A stretch of DNA of 64,000 bases. Source: Cronobacter turicensis z3032. GTDB taxonomy: Bacteria; Pseudomonadota; Gammaproteobacteria; Enterobacterales; Enterobacteriaceae. The translations under genes were made by a program, and so were the position numbers. Of this stretch, positions 27,793 to 37,061 are shown piece by piece. The stretch is from positions 2,050,074 to 2,114,073 of the forward strand of contig FN543093.2 of the NCBI GenBank assembly GCA_000027065.2, written 5' to 3'. How positions within the stretch are numbered: position 1 is the stretch's first letter; each line of letters starts with the position of its first letter. The notes beneath the pieces are model-generated. The model did not search any database. It saw only the letters and a program-made list of their open reading frames with translations, and was not told the origin of the DNA.

Positions 27793-27827
27793 GGCGGGAG
27801 TGCGCCTGCGTTCTCCCGCTTTCTTAT
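27793..27827 (+). terminator. probable terminator of ynhF
   Basis: GCGGGAG and CTCCCGC pair across a 12-nt loop just after the ynhF stop, followed by TTTCTT. Confidence 0.65.
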
Positions 27828-28051
27828 ACCATTCCTGCGCTTAAACGCCTTTCGCTCGCCGTTCCCTTTCTTTTTCACGCTATTTCCTTATGATTCGCTA
27901 ATAACAATTTTTGCGTGTTCTTTAACACTCGCGCAATAATATTTTGCTGTTTTTGTCACTTATCTTTTCCGACTGAAAGTGCCATCCTTTCTGCATCCTG
28001 CTGTAACGTCGGGCATTCCCCGGCGCTGTTGTACAATTTCTGGAGCAATGA

Positions 28052-29218
28052 ATGAAAGTCAATTTCCCGTTACTGGCACTGGCGATTGGTGCTTTTGGCA
28101 TTGGCACGACCGAGTTTTCCCCGATGGGGCTGTTGCCGGTAATAGCGAACGGCGTCAACGTCTCGATTCCGGCCGCCGGTATGCTGATAAGCGCTTACGC
28201 GGTTGGCGTGATGGTGGGGGCGCCGTTGATGACGCTCCTGTTGTCGCACCGCGCACGACGCAGCGCGCTGATTTTCCTGATGGCGATTTTTACGCTCGGC
28301 AACGTGCTCTCGGCGCTGGCGCCGGATTACATGACGCTGATGGCCTCGCGTATTCTCACCAGCCTTAACCACGGCGCGTTTTTCGGGCTCGGCTCGGTCG
28401 TGGCGGCAAGCGTGGTGCCGAAGCATAAACAGGCGAGCGCCGTCGCGACGATGTTTATGGGGCTGACCATCGCCAATATCGGCGGGGTGCCGGCGGCGAC
28501 CTGGCTTGGCGAAACTATTGGCTGGCGGATGTCGTTCCTGGCGACCGCGGGCCTTGGGCTGGTGGCGATGGCGAGCCTCTGGCTCTCCCTGCCGAAAGGC
28601 GGCGGCGGCGAGCGTCCGGATGTGAAAAGCGAACTCGCGGTGCTGATGCGCCCGCAGGTAGTGAGCGCGCTGCTGACCACGGTGCTCGGAGCGGGCGCGA
28701 TGTTCACGCTCTATACCTATATCGCGCCGGTGCTGCACCATATCACTGACGCCAGCGCGGCGTTCGTCACCGCCATGCTGGTGCTGATAGGCGTAGGGTT
28801 TTCCATCGGCAACTATCTGGGCGGCCGCCTCGCGGACCGCTCGGTGAGCGGCACCCTGAAGGGGTTCCTGATGCTGCTTATCATCATCATGGCGGCGATC
28901 CCGTGGTTGGCGCAGACGGAAATCGGCGCGGCCGTTAGCATGGTGGTGTGGGGCGCGGCGACGTTCGCCGTGGTGCCGCCGCTGCAGATGCGCGTGATGC
29001 GCGTCGCCAGTGAAGCGCCAGGCCTGTCGTCATCGGTCAATATCGGTGCGTTTAACCTTGGCAACGCGCTTGGCGCGGCGGCGGGGGGCGCTGTTATTCA
29101 CGCGGGCTTCGGCTATAGCGTGGTGCCGGTGATGGGGGCGCTGATTGCCGCGCTCGGCCTGCTGCTGGTGCTGCTCTCCAGCCGTCGCGAGGCGCAAACG
29201 GCGTGCAGCGCCGAATAA
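28052..29218 (+). CDS. ydhP: MFS transporter YdhP
   Basis: A 388-residue major facilitator of the arabinose-efflux-like DHA1 family, with twelve hydrophobic segments and the start PLLALAIGAFGIGTTEFSPMG typical of YdhP. Its substrate is not known. It is convergent with mepH through a shared terminator and diverges from purR across ynhF, as in E. coli. GGAG lies upstream of the ATG. In E. coli sodB lies between this gene and mepH; here it does not. Confidence 0.9.
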   Translation: MKVNFPLLALAIGAFGIGTTEFSPMGLLPVIANGVNVSIPAAGMLISAYAVGVMVGAPLMTLLLSHRARRSALIFLMAIFTLGNVLSALAPDYMTLMASRILTSLNHGAFFGLGSVVAASVVPKHKQASAVATMFMGLTIANIGGVPAATWLGETIGWRMSFLATAGLGLVAMASLWLSLPKGGGGERPDVKSELAVLMRPQVVSALLTTVLGAGAMFTLYTYIAPVLHHITDASAAFVTAMLVLIGVGFSIGNYLGGRLADRSVSGTLKGFLMLLIIIMAAIPWLAQTEIGAAVSMVVWGAATFAVVPPLQMRVMRVASEAPGLSSSVNIGAFNLGNALGAAAGGAVIHAGFGYSVVPVMGALIAALGLLLVLLSSRREAQTACSAE

Positions 29219-29237
29219 CATAAGCGCAGTAAAAAAA

Positions 29238-29272
29238 GAAAACGGAGAAGGGCGACCTTCTCCGTTTTTTTG
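29238..29272. terminator. bidirectional terminator between ydhP and mepH
   Basis: AACGGAGAAGG-GCGA-CCTTCTCCGTT is flanked by an A-run on the left and seven T residues on the right, so it can end transcripts from both sides. Confidence 0.9.
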
Positions 29273-29287
29273 ATGTGCATAAACCGA

Positions 29288-30112
29288 TTAGCGAATGGTG
29301 CGCGGCGTCATCACCCGGCGCGCGCCGACATAGTGACGCTGCCAGTAATCTTCGCTCAGCGATGTTATCTGGATTTCCTGACCGCTACGCGGCGACTGAA
29401 TAAACTTGCCGTTGCCGACATAGACGCCGACGTGATCGGCAGTGCCGCGGCCCTGGGTGCGGAAGAACACCAGATCGCCGCTTTCGAGCTCGCCACGGTT
29501 AACCGGGGCGGCGTCGCGCAGGTGATACATTTCGTTGGCGGTGCGCGGAATGCGGAATTTCACCAGATCTTTATACGCATACCAGACCAGGCCGCTGCAG
29601 TCGAAACCGGTGCGGGGCGAAGCGCCGCCCCAGTGATACGGCTTGCCGATCTGGTTCATCAGCTTGTTCATGGCGGTCGTCTGGGCTTTTTTCACGCGCG
29701 CTTTGTGGGCATCCGCGATAGTCAGCGGCCCGCTGACGCATTTAGTTTTGCGATTTTTACGCGTTTTGCTACAGGTCTGCGCACTCAGTCGGTTGCTGGC
29801 CTGTTTAACGGAAGTAGTGGAAGCGCGGCGGGAAGCGGTTTTACTGACGGTAGAAGTGGTCTTGCTGGTGCGTTTTGCGGTGGTGTTTCGCTTCTCGCTG
29901 GCGGTTTTCGCCGTTTTCGTTTTAGTCTTCGTTTCGTTGTTGCTTTTTTTGGCGGTTTTTGTGCTGGTTTTCTTTTTCACCGTACTGGCGTGCGCCTTTT
30001 GTACCTTCGAGGCGCGCGTCTGCTCCGACGCCTGCGCGCATGGCGCAAATGCCAGTGATGAAGTCATTAATAAAGCACAGAGCGTAAGAGCAATTTTTGT
30101 TTTGCGCGCCAC
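29288..30112 (-). CDS. mepH: murein DD-endopeptidase MepH (NlpC/P60)
   Basis: MepH cleaves D-Ala-mDAP crosslinks in the periplasm, helping to insert new peptidoglycan. The 274-residue product has a signal peptide (about 1-28), a low-complexity linker rich in Lys, Thr, Ser and Ala (about 30-125) and an NlpC/P60 domain (about 150-274). The catalytic cysteine is in FDCSG (Cys172) and the histidine in TADHVG (His227). The C-terminal domain is nearly identical to E. coli YdhO, whereas the linker diverges freely. Confidence 0.94.
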   Translation of the reverse strand: MARKTKIALTLCALLMTSSLAFAPCAQASEQTRASKVQKAHASTVKKKTSTKTAKKSNNETKTKTKTAKTASEKRNTTAKRTSKTTSTVSKTASRRASTTSVKQASNRLSAQTCSKTRKNRKTKCVSGPLTIADAHKARVKKAQTTAMNKLMNQIGKPYHWGGASPRTGFDCSGLVWYAYKDLVKFRIPRTANEMYHLRDAAPVNRGELESGDLVFFRTQGRGTADHVGVYVGNGKFIQSPRSGQEIQITSLSEDYWQRHYVGARRVMTPRTIR

Positions 30113-30457
30113 TGAGCATTCCCCTGCATAAAGCCGGCAATCATGCCAACGGATGAATTTTAAGAGCTTGCTGATTCTAATCTAAAAAATTGTCCGAAGT
30201 TAAGCAGCAAATCGTCTTTACCGCGCAGTTTCGTTAACCGGCGCACTCTTTTTAGCCAGTTGCCGCTGCGTGGATGCGCATTTTAGCGCGCCTCCTCAGA
30301 GGAGAATATCGGCAGCATACAGAAAAGTGTTATTATTTGCTTCTCTTTCACCACGGCACGGCGCCGGGCTTAAGCGCAAGATTATGCATTTTCGGGACGC
30401 TCCGGAGCCGCTACAATGTAAAGCTAACGCCGTAATGACGCTTGAGGAAGTAAGACA
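30113..30457. other. 345-bp intergenic region between mepH and grxD
   Basis: The region separates divergent genes and must contain both promoters. An A+T-rich block lies at 30170-30215. I see no RNA gene, no operator with clear symmetry and no convincing small ORF. Confidence 0.5.
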
Positions 30458-30805
30458 ATGAGCACTACGCTTGAAAAAATTCAACGCCAGATCGCTGAAA
30501 ACCCGATTCTGCTGTACATGAAAGGCTCCCCGAAACTGCCGAGCTGCGGCTTCTCCGCGCAGGCGGTACAGGCGCTGTCCGCCTGCGGCGAGCGTTTTGC
30601 GTATGTCGATATCCTGCAAAACCCGGATATCCGCGCGGAACTGCCGAAATACGCTAACTGGCCGACCTTCCCGCAGCTGTGGGTGGATGGCGAGCTGGTC
30701 GGCGGTTGCGACATCATTATTGAAATGTATCAGCGCGGCGAACTGCAGCCGCTGATCAAAGAGACGGCAGCGAAGCACAACCCGGCAACCCCGGACGCGG
30801 AATAA
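30458..30805 (+). CDS. grxD: monothiol glutaredoxin GrxD
   Basis: GrxD binds a [2Fe-2S] cluster together with glutathione or a BolA protein and helps deliver Fe-S clusters. The 115-residue protein has the CGFS active site (Cys30-Ser33) after the KGSPKLPS strand, and the later TFPQLWVDGELVGG block that binds glutathione. Length and sequence match E. coli Grx4. Confidence 0.96.
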   Translation: MSTTLEKIQRQIAENPILLYMKGSPKLPSCGFSAQAVQALSACGERFAYVDILQNPDIRAELPKYANWPTFPQLWVDGELVGGCDIIIEMYQRGELQPLIKETAAKHNPATPDAE

Positions 30806-30830
30806 TCCCGTCGCGCCTTATCGCGCAGAT

Positions 30831-30860
30831 AAAAAGCGGCCCTGGAGGCCGCTTTTTTTT
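30831..30860 (+). terminator. intrinsic terminator of grxD
   Basis: AAGCGGCC-CTGGA-GGCCGCTT is followed by a run of T residues after the grxD stop; the A-run on the left could also serve rnt from the other strand. Confidence 0.88.
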
Positions 30861-30874
30861 TGCGCTGCGTTAGC

Positions 30875-31546
30875 TCACTCGCCGTCTTGCGGCGTCGCGT
30901 CTTCTGCGGCGAGCGGCGGCACCGGCCAGCCGCCCAGGCGTTTCCAGCGGTTGACGATTTCGCAAAACAGCAGGGCGGTTTGTTCTGTGTCATAGAGCGC
31001 CGAGTGCGCCTGGGCGCTGTCAAACGGCATGCCCGCCGCGATGCACGCTTTCGCCAGTACTGTCTGACCCAGCGCCAGCCCGCTTAACGCCGCGGTGTCG
31101 AAGGTCACAAACGGGTGGAACGGGTTTCGTTTGAGCGACGCGCGCTCCGCGGCCGCCATCATAAAGCTGTGATCGAACGTGGCATTATGCGCCACCATGA
31201 TCGCGCGGTTGCAGTTGCTCTCTTTCATGCCCTTGCGCACCATTTTAAAAATAGCGTGCAGCGCGTCATATTCGCTGACGGCGCCGCGCAACGGGTTATG
31301 CGGATCAATACCGTTAAACGCCAGCGCTTCGGGCTGGAGGATGGCGCCTTCAAAGGGCTCAACGTGAAAATGCAGTGTTTCATCGGGGGTGAGCCAGCCG
31401 TCGGCATCCATTTTCAGCGTCACGGCGGCGATTTCCAGCAGCGCGTCGGTTTTGGCGTTAAAACCGGCGGTTTCCACATCGATGACAACAGGGTAAAAGC
31501 CACGAAAACGGTCGGACAGACCGGTCAGTTGAGCGTTATCGGACAT
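30875..31546 (-). CDS. rnt: ribonuclease T
   Basis: RNase T is a DEDDh 3'-5' exonuclease that trims tRNA and 5S/23S rRNA ends. The 223-residue protein has the Exo I motif VIDVETAG (Asp23, Glu25), an [11 protein letters not shown]xo II block and the Exo [12 protein letters not shown] motif. In E. coli the helicase gene lhr lies between rnt and grxD; here only 69 bp with a terminator separate them. Confidence 0.96.
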   Translation of the reverse strand: MSDNAQLTGLSDRFRGFYPVVIDVETAGFNAKTDALLEIAAVTLKMDADGWLTPDETLHFHVEPFEGAILQPEALAFNGIDPHNPLRGAVSEYDALHAIFKMVRKGMKESNCNRAIMVAHNATFDHSFMMAAAERASLKRNPFHPFVTFDTAALSGLALGQTVLAKACIAAGMPFDSAQAHSALYDTEQTALLFCEIVNRWKRLGGWPVPPLAAEDATPQDGE

Positions 31547-31641
31547 CAGCGTCTCTTAAGTTTGGGGAATTAAAGCAGCGCGCATTATGGCAAATTTCAC
31601 GACGGGATGCAGCAAGGCGGGCAGAACGCCCGCCGGAGGGA

Positions 31642-32049
31642 TCAGTTGCCGAGGCCGCGACCCGCGTCTTTCTCTTCGATAAGCTCGATTTTGTAACCGT
31701 CCGGATCTTCAACAAACGCGATAACCGTGGTGCCGCCTTTAACCGGGCCCGCTTCACGGGTGACGTTGCCGCCGTTGTTGCGGATGCGCTCGCAGGCTTC
31801 TGCGGCGTTGTCCACGCTGATGGCGATATGACCGTAAGCCGTGCCGAGCTCATAGCTCTCCACGCCCCAGTTGTAAGTCAGCTCGATCACCGCTTCTTCG
31901 CTCTCCGGACCGTAACCGACAAACGCCAGCGAATATTTGTATTCTGTGTTTTCACTGGTGCGCAGCAGTTTCATGCCCAGAACGTTGGTGTAGAAATTGA
32001 TGGAGCGTTGCAGGTCGCCAACGCGCAGCATGGTGTGAAGTAAGCGCAT
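31642..32049 (-). CDS. gloA: lactoylglutathione lyase (glyoxalase I)
   Basis: GloA isomerises the methylglyoxal-glutathione hemithioacetal to S-lactoylglutathione, a Ni-dependent reaction in enterobacteria. The 135-residue product has the family start [17 protein letters not shown] and metal ligands His5, Glu56 and, further on, YGHIA and KIELIE. It lies downstream of nemRA, as in E. coli, where NemR also controls gloA expression. Confidence 0.96.
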   Translation of the reverse strand: MRLLHTMLRVGDLQRSINFYTNVLGMKLLRTSENTEYKYSLAFVGYGPESEEAVIELTYNWGVESYELGTAYGHIAISVDNAAEACERIRNNGGNVTREAGPVKGGTTVIAFVEDPDGYKIELIEEKDAGRGLGN

Positions 32050-32140
32050 AAGATCCTCTTAAATAAACGGCTTGTGATGATGCTTTTGGGTGAAACAGGA
32101 TTTTAGTATAGCGGCGGAAGGCCGCCGCTATCAATTTGGA

Positions 32141-33238
32141 TCACAGGGTAGGGTAATCGATGTAGCCTTCCGCGCCGCCGCCGTAGAAGGATTCCGGGCG
32201 CTGCGGGTTGAGTTCGGCTTTTTTACGCAGGCGCTCGACGAGATCCGGGTTAGCGATATAGTCGCGCCCAAACGCCACCGCGTCGATAAGCCCTTTCTGG
32301 ATCAGCGCTTCGGCTTTCTCGCGGCTGTAGGCGCCTGCGCCGATGATAGCGCCGTCGAAACGCTCGCGGACTTTCTGGCGGAATTCGTCAGTGTAAGGCA
32401 CGCCGCCCGCCCAGTCCGGCTCGGACATATGCAGGTACGCGATGCCGCGTTTGTTCAGCTCTTCAATCAGGTACAGCGCGTCGGCTTCTTCGTTCGGGCC
32501 GTTGTCGACGTTCTGGAAGCTGCCAATCGGCGACACGCGGATGCCGATGCGGTCGGCGCTCCACTCTTTGCTTACGGCGTCGACCACTTCCAGCACCAGA
32601 CGCGCGCGGTTTTCCACGCTGCCGCCATACTGGTCGGTACGTTTGTTAGAGGACGGCGACAGGAACTGGTGCAGCAGGTAACCGTGGGCGGAGTGCAGCT
32701 CTGCCATATCGAAACCGGCGTCGCGCGCATTGCCGACGGCTTTGCGGAAATCATCAACGATGCCCGGGATTTCGTGCGTTTCGAGCGCGCGCGGGGTGGT
32801 GGTGTCGACGCGAATAGCCTTGCCGTTTTCATCACGCAGCGAGGTGCGGGTGCCCGCATTAATCGCGGAAGGCGCAACCGGCGCTTCGCCACCCGGCTGA
32901 ATGCTGCTGTGCGAGATACGGCCAGTGTGCCACAGTTGTACGGCGATACGGCCATCGGCCTCGTGTACCGCGGCGGTGATTTTCTTCCACGCTGCGATTT
33001 GCTCATCACTGTGCAGACCCGGCGCGCCCGCATAGCCTTTGGCCTGTGCGGAAATCTGGGTGGCTTCGCTGATGATAAGCCCGGCGCTGGCGCGCTGGCG
33101 GTAATATTCCGCCATCATTGCTGTCGGAATATCGCCTGGCTCAATGCTGCGCAGGCGGGTCAGCGGCGCCATAAATACGCGGTTAGGGGCGGTAATGGCA
33201 CCCACTTTCAGCGGGGTAAACAGCTTTTCGTCTTGCAT
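32141..33238 (-). CDS. nemA: N-ethylmaleimide reductase NemA (old yellow enzyme)
   Basis: NemA is an FMN-dependent ene-reductase that detoxifies N-ethylmaleimide, nitrate esters and other electrophiles. The 365-residue product matches E. coli length from the start [16 protein letters not shown], with the [18 protein letters not shown] and YGGSVENR blocks. AGGAGTG precedes the ATG at 33238, which is why a longer frame is rejected. Unlike a simple nemRA operon, a hairpin terminator and a NemR-box-like sequence lie in the 74-bp gap after nemR. Confidence 0.95.
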   Translation of the reverse strand: MQDEKLFTPLKVGAITAPNRVFMAPLTRLRSIEPGDIPTAMMAEYYRQRASAGLIISEATQISAQAKGYAGAPGLHSDEQIAAWKKITAAVHEADGRIAVQLWHTGRISHSSIQPGGEAPVAPSAINAGTRTSLRDENGKAIRVDTTTPRALETHEIPGIVDDFRKAVGNARDAGFDMAELHSAHGYLLHQFLSPSSNKRTDQYGGSVENRARLVLEVVDAVSKEWSADRIGIRVSPIGSFQNVDNGPNEEADALYLIEELNKRGIAYLHMSEPDWAGGVPYTDEFRQKVRERFDGAIIGAGAYSREKAEALIQKGLIDAVAFGRDYIANPDLVERLRKKAELNPQRPESFYGGGAEGYIDYPTL

Positions 33239-33251
33239 AGTCACTCCTGAG

Positions 33252-33265
33252 TAGACCGGTCGTCT
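33252..33265 (-). promoter_or_regulatory. NemR-box-like sequence directly upstream of nemA
   Basis: TAGACCGGTCGTCT keeps one full NemR half-site (TAGACC) and an inverted AGAC/GTCT pair with 5 nt between, one less than the main operator. It is 14-27 nt upstream of the nemA start codon. Confidence 0.45.
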
Positions 33266-33280
33266 TGTAACGAGCGAAAT

Positions 33281-33309
33281 AAAAAAGCGCTGCCTTTCGG
33301 CAGGCGCTC
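33281..33309 (-). terminator. terminator between nemR and nemA
   Basis: On the minus strand AGCGCCTGCC-GAAA-GGCAGCGCT (one bulge) is followed by six T residues. It lies immediately after the nemR stop and before nemA, so it could cut down read-through into nemA. Confidence 0.75.
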
Positions 33310-33312
33310 TGT

Positions 33313-33894
33313 TCAAAGCATTTCTTTGACGTGCGCCAGCGCGTTTTCAAGCGGCGTGCCGCTGCGCGAGACTTTGGCCTGCAGGCTTGCGCCAAGCCAG
33401 AGCACGTATAACACCTGCGCCCGCTGCTGGGCGCTGCCGTTAAAGGTCAACGCCTGTGCGTCGCGGCCGCGCTCCAGCGCGCCTGCCAGCAGGGCGATAA
33501 CCTGCACCGCGCCTTTATCGAGCGCGCCGCGCATATCTTCCGACAGATCGCACACTTCGGCTGAGAGCTTCACCGTCAGGCAGCCCGTCATTTTGCCCGT
33601 CTGGCAGTAGTGACGAAGCGTATCTTCAAACCAGGCGATCAGCTGTTCGCGCGCCGGACCTGCCGGGTTGAAGTGCTGCTCAAGGCAGGCCTGATACCGG
33701 GCGTAATGGCGCTCCAGCATCGCCACGCCAAACGCCTCTTTAGAGCGAAAGTAGTGGTAGAAGGAGCCTTTCGGTACGCCCGCGGTTTTTAACAGCTCGC
33801 TTAACCCCATGCCGGTAAAGCCGCGTTGCAGGCAGAGCTGCTCGCCGGTGGCAAGAAGGTGTTCGCGCGTATCGTGTTCAGGTGTTCGGTTCAT
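33313..33894 (-). CDS. nemR: TetR-family electrophile-sensing repressor NemR
   Basis: NemR represses nemRA and gloA and is released by oxidation of a cysteine by quinones, hypochlorite or methylglyoxal. The 193-residue product has the TetR helix-turn-helix ([20 protein letters not shown]) and retains the family [17 protein letters not shown] block containing the key sensing cysteine. The ATG at 33894 is chosen over an upstream TTG. A TAGACC/GGTCTA palindrome lies 15-30 nt upstream. Confidence 0.94.
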   Translation of the reverse strand: MNRTPEHDTREHLLATGEQLCLQRGFTGMGLSELLKTAGVPKGSFYHYFRSKEAFGVAMLERHYARYQACLEQHFNPAGPAREQLIAWFEDTLRHYCQTGKMTGCLTVKLSAEVCDLSEDMRGALDKGAVQVIALLAGALERGRDAQALTFNGSAQQRAQVLYVLWLGASLQAKVSRSGTPLENALAHVKEML

Positions 33895-33908
33895 ACAATC
33901 CAATCTAA

Positions 33909-33924
33909 TAGACCAGTCGGTCTA
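33909..33924 (-). promoter_or_regulatory. NemR operator
   Basis: TAGACC-AGTC-GGTCTA has perfect 6-bp inverted arms and the NemR box spacing known from E. coli. It is 15 nt upstream of the nemR start codon. Confidence 0.88.
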
Positions 33925-33958
33925 ATGCAAGTCGCCTTAGTGAAAACCGCCAGAAACG

Positions 33959-35587
33959 TTAATTTTTCCGGCAGGCGCTAAGCATATCCTCCTGCGGCTG
34001 ATAAAGCGAAGTCTGGATATTCATGATGCCCAGCACGGTGGAGAAGAGGTTGTCCTGAGATACCTCATCCGTTGCCGCGCGCTTGCCAAGACAGCCGGTA
34101 TCCACGCCGTACTGGCGCGCGTAATCGCCGGAGAGCCAGAAGAGCAGCGGAATGTGCGTCTGCTGATCGGGCGCCAGCAGGTATGGCGCGCCGTGCAGAT
34201 AAATGCCGTTCTCGCCGAGCGATTCGCCGTGATCGGAGAGATAGACCAGCGCCGTGTTCATCGTGTCCTGATGCTTACGCAGCGCGTCAATGGTGCGACT
34301 CAGTACATCGTCGGTATAGAGAATGGTGTTGTCATAGGTGTTAATTAGCGCCTGACGGTCGCAATCCTGGATCTCGTTGGTGTCGCAGGTCGGGGTGAAG
34401 CGGCGGAAATTATCCGGGTAGCGGCGGTAATACGCCGGGCCGTGGCTACCCATCAGGTGCAGGACAATCACGGAATCCTGTTTCAGGCCATCCAGCACGT
34501 TATCGAAACGCCACAGCAGCGCGTCGTCGAGGCAGGAGCCGTCTTTACACAGCTCGTTAAGCTTCCATTCAGTCATGTCTGTATGTGGAATGCGGTTGCA
34601 GGCGCCTTTACAGCCGCCATCGTTATCCCGCCACAGCACGTTAACGCCCGCATGCGCCAGTACGTCCATCAGCCCTTCCTGATGATGCGCCAGTCCGGCG
34701 TCGTAATGCGCGCGCGGCATCCCGGAGAACATGCAGGGCACTGAAATGGCGGTTTCCGTACCGCAGGAGGTGGCGTGCGGATAAAACACCACACCCTGTT
34801 TTTTCAGCTGCGGGTTAGTGTCGCGATCATAGCCGCCGAGCGAATAGTTCTGCTCGCGGGAGGCTTCGCCAATCACCACCACCAGTACGGTTTTTTTGGT
34901 CTGCTGGCGAATGATTGGGCCTTTTTTGGCATCTTCGCCGATGCGCACCAGCGTCTGGTCGCCCGCGAAAAAGCGTGAATGAGTATATTTGACGATGCCG
35001 CTGATGTAGTTGGCGGGCGTAACCATCTTGGCGATGTTTTTATTGTTGCGAAACAGCGAGGCGTAGTCCTTATAAAATAGTGACGCCACGAGAATGATCA
35101 CCAGCAGGCTCGCGAGAATACTGACCAGACGGCGCAGCGCCGTCCAGAGTAAACTGCCGGACACCACCTCAATGCGGCTCAGCAGCAACGCCGGTACGAG
35201 GCCCGCAACCACAAGCCATCCGACAAGCTGCGGCGTTATCAGCGCCCCGGCTTCCTGAGAGTTGGTCTCGAAAATATTGACCATCATGTTCTGGTCAATT
35301 ACCGCCCCGTAGGTATACATAAAATAGCTGCTGGCCGCCGAGCCGAGGAGCAATATGGCCAGGACCGGTTTGCGTAGCCACGGCAGGTTAATGATGCTGA
35401 AAATCACCAGCCAGGCGCAGAACAGCACCAGCGGTACGCTCGCGGCGAACAGCATGTCGTGCAGATGATGTGGGGCGATAAGCGTCCAGCAGCGGCCAAT
35501 AAACAGCGCATTCATCAGCGTGAAGATCAGGGCGCTGAACAGGTTGAAACGCAAGTCGCTCCAGCGCAGTTTTTTAATAGTTGGCAT
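33959..35587 (-). CDS. eptA: lipid A phosphoethanolamine transferase, EptA family
   Basis: EptA (PmrC) transfers phosphoethanolamine from phosphatidylethanolamine to lipid A, lowering surface charge and polymyxin binding. The 542-residue protein has five N-terminal hydrophobic segments (to about residue 180) and a periplasmic sulfatase-fold domain with VVIGEASREQNYS, the nucleophile motif SCGTETAISVPCMFS (the Thr is modified during catalysis), cysteine pairs and the zinc-site motif SDHGESLGE. In E. coli eptA heads the eptA-basRS operon; here no two-component genes adjoin it and it sits between nemR and ydhL. Family is certain, the exact paralogue less so. Confidence 0.88.
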   Translation of the reverse strand: MPTIKKLRWSDLRFNLFSALIFTLMNALFIGRCWTLIAPHHLHDMLFAASVPLVLFCAWLVIFSIINLPWLRKPVLAILLLGSAASSYFMYTYGAVIDQNMMVNIFETNSQEAGALITPQLVGWLVVAGLVPALLLSRIEVVSGSLLWTALRRLVSILASLLVIILVASLFYKDYASLFRNNKNIAKMVTPANYISGIVKYTHSRFFAGDQTLVRIGEDAKKGPIIRQQTKKTVLVVVIGEASREQNYSLGGYDRDTNPQLKKQGVVFYPHATSCGTETAISVPCMFSGMPRAHYDAGLAHHQEGLMDVLAHAGVNVLWRDNDGGCKGACNRIPHTDMTEWKLNELCKDGSCLDDALLWRFDNVLDGLKQDSVIVLHLMGSHGPAYYRRYPDNFRRFTPTCDTNEIQDCDRQALINTYDNTILYTDDVLSRTIDALRKHQDTMNTALVYLSDHGESLGENGIYLHGAPYLLAPDQQTHIPLLFWLSGDYARQYGVDTGCLGKRAATDEVSQDNLFSTVLGIMNIQTSLYQPQEDMLSACRKN

Positions 35588-35641
35588 TATAAAAACTCCA
35601 TTAATGATGCAGGCAGTCTACGGCGCAAAGATTAGTGAAAC

Positions 35642-35658
35642 CTTAACCTGCCTTTAAC
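35642..35658. promoter_or_regulatory. PmrA-box-like direct repeat upstream of eptA
   Basis: CTTAAC and TTTAAC are separated by five bases, the PmrA/BasR arrangement of YTTAA half-sites. The repeat is 55-71 nt upstream of the eptA start codon, written on the opposite strand. Confidence 0.45.
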
Positions 35659-35792
35659 AGCACGCCAGGCAGATTCAACGAAAGCTCAACGGCAACACAA
35701 TTGTTGCAATTACGTGGCGCTCTGGTGAGCAAACTTGCATCCCGGCGCAGTTCAGGCTTCAATTGTAACTATCATGTTAACGAGGAGCCGTT

Positions 35793-36032
35793 GTGGCCGA
35801 GCAGCTCGAGTTTTTCCCAGTTCCCAGTCCGTGTCGCGGGATTTGCCAGTCGGATGAACGCGGCTACTGCCGTGGCTGCATGCGCAGCCGCGACGAGCGT
35901 TTCAACTGGCAGAAGATGAACGACGCTCAGAAGCAAGAGGTGTTGCGCCTCTGTCGCCAGCGGATGCTCCGTAAACTGCGCGCCGGTCGCGCCGAACCTG
36001 ACGAAGAACCGCAGCAGCCTTCACTGTTTTAA
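35793..36032 (+). CDS. ydhL: DUF1289 protein YdhL
   Basis: A 79-residue cysteine-rich small protein with CRGICQSDERGYCRGCMRSRDE, the C-x3-C...C-x2-C pattern of DUF1289, probably a metal-binding knuckle. The start is GTG at 35793 with GAGGAG 5-8 nt upstream; no ATG suits. The function is unknown. It lies upstream of ydhF as in E. coli. Confidence 0.88.
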   Translation: MAEQLEFFPVPSPCRGICQSDERGYCRGCMRSRDERFNWQKMNDAQKQEVLRLCRQRMLRKLRAGRAEPDEEPQQPSLF

Positions 36033-36085
36033 CCGCGTCTCTTGCGTATAATCCCCGGCAGTTTTCCTTTCTGAGGTAAGTACTT

Positions 36086-36982
36086 ATGGTTGAGCGTATT
36101 CTTATGGCGCCCCAGGGGCCGACGTTTTCACGTCTGGTAATGGGGTACTGGCGTTTAATGGAGTGGAATTACTCCGCCCGCGAGCTGGTGGGGTTTATCG
36201 AGCAACATCTGGAGCTGGGCATTACCACGGTCGATCACGCCGATATTTACGGAAACTATCAGTGTGAAGCCGCTTTCGGCGAGGCGCTGCGTCTGGCGCC
36301 GCATCTGCGCGAAAAAATGGAAATCGTCACCAAATGCGGTATCGCCACTACGGCGAAGCCGGAAAACGCCCTGGGGCATTACATTACCGATCGCGCGCAT
36401 ATTGTGCAGAGCGCGGAAAACTCCCTGCGCCACCTCAGTACCGATGTGCTGGATCTCCTGCTGATCCATCGCCCCGATCCGCTGATGGATGCCGATGAGG
36501 TCGCCGAAGCGTTCCTTGCTCTGCATAAAAGCGGCAAAGTCCGCCATTTTGGCGTCTCGAACTTCACGCCAGCGCAATTCTCGTTATTGCAGTCGCGCCT
36601 GCCGTTTACGCTCGCGACCAATCAGGTTGAGATTTCGCCGGTACATCAGCCGCTGCTGCTGGACGGAACGCTGGATCTGCTCCAGCAGTTACGCATTCGC
36701 CCGATGGCCTGGTCATGCCTTGGCGGCGGGCGGCTGTTCAGCGAAGAAAGCTGTGGGCCGCTGCGCGCAGAGCTGCGGCAGGTCGCAGAAGAGACGGGCG
36801 CGCAGACCATTGAGCAGGTGGTCTACGCCTGGGTGATGCGTCTGCCGTCGCGCCCGCTGCCGATTATCGGTTCCGGCAAAATCGATCGCGTCAAAAGCGC
36901 GATGGGCGCGCTGTCGCTTGAGCTGTCGCGCCAGCAGTGGTTCCGCATCCGCAAGGCCGCGCTCGGTTACGACGTTCCCTGA
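36086..36982 (+). CDS. ydhF: aldo-keto reductase-family oxidoreductase YdhF
   Basis: A 298-residue TIM-barrel protein of the aldo/keto reductase superfamily, with the catalytic DHADIYGNY (Asp and Tyr), the KCG lysine, and the LLIHRPDP and GVSNF motifs. NADPH would be the cofactor; the physiological substrate is unknown. TGAGGTAAG lies upstream of the ATG. Confidence 0.93.
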   Translation: MVERILMAPQGPTFSRLVMGYWRLMEWNYSARELVGFIEQHLELGITTVDHADIYGNYQCEAAFGEALRLAPHLREKMEIVTKCGIATTAKPENALGHYITDRAHIVQSAENSLRHLSTDVLDLLLIHRPDPLMDADEVAEAFLALHKSGKVRHFGVSNFTPAQFSLLQSRLPFTLATNQVEISPVHQPLLLDGTLDLLQQLRIRPMAWSCLGGGRLFSEESCGPLRAELRQVAEETGAQTIEQVVYAWVMRLPSRPLPIIGSGKIDRVKSAMGALSLELSRQQWFRIRKAALGYDVP

Positions 36983-37061
36983 CGGCGCTATTCCCTCCTT
37001 TCCGGTGAAAATCGCCAGTCTGATATAGACTTAACGAGAATCACCTGAACCTGGAGGGAAT

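Noticed and set aside
32090..33250. 386-codon ORF antisense to nemA
   Set aside because: Shadow of nemA, with no ribosome site or conserved motif.
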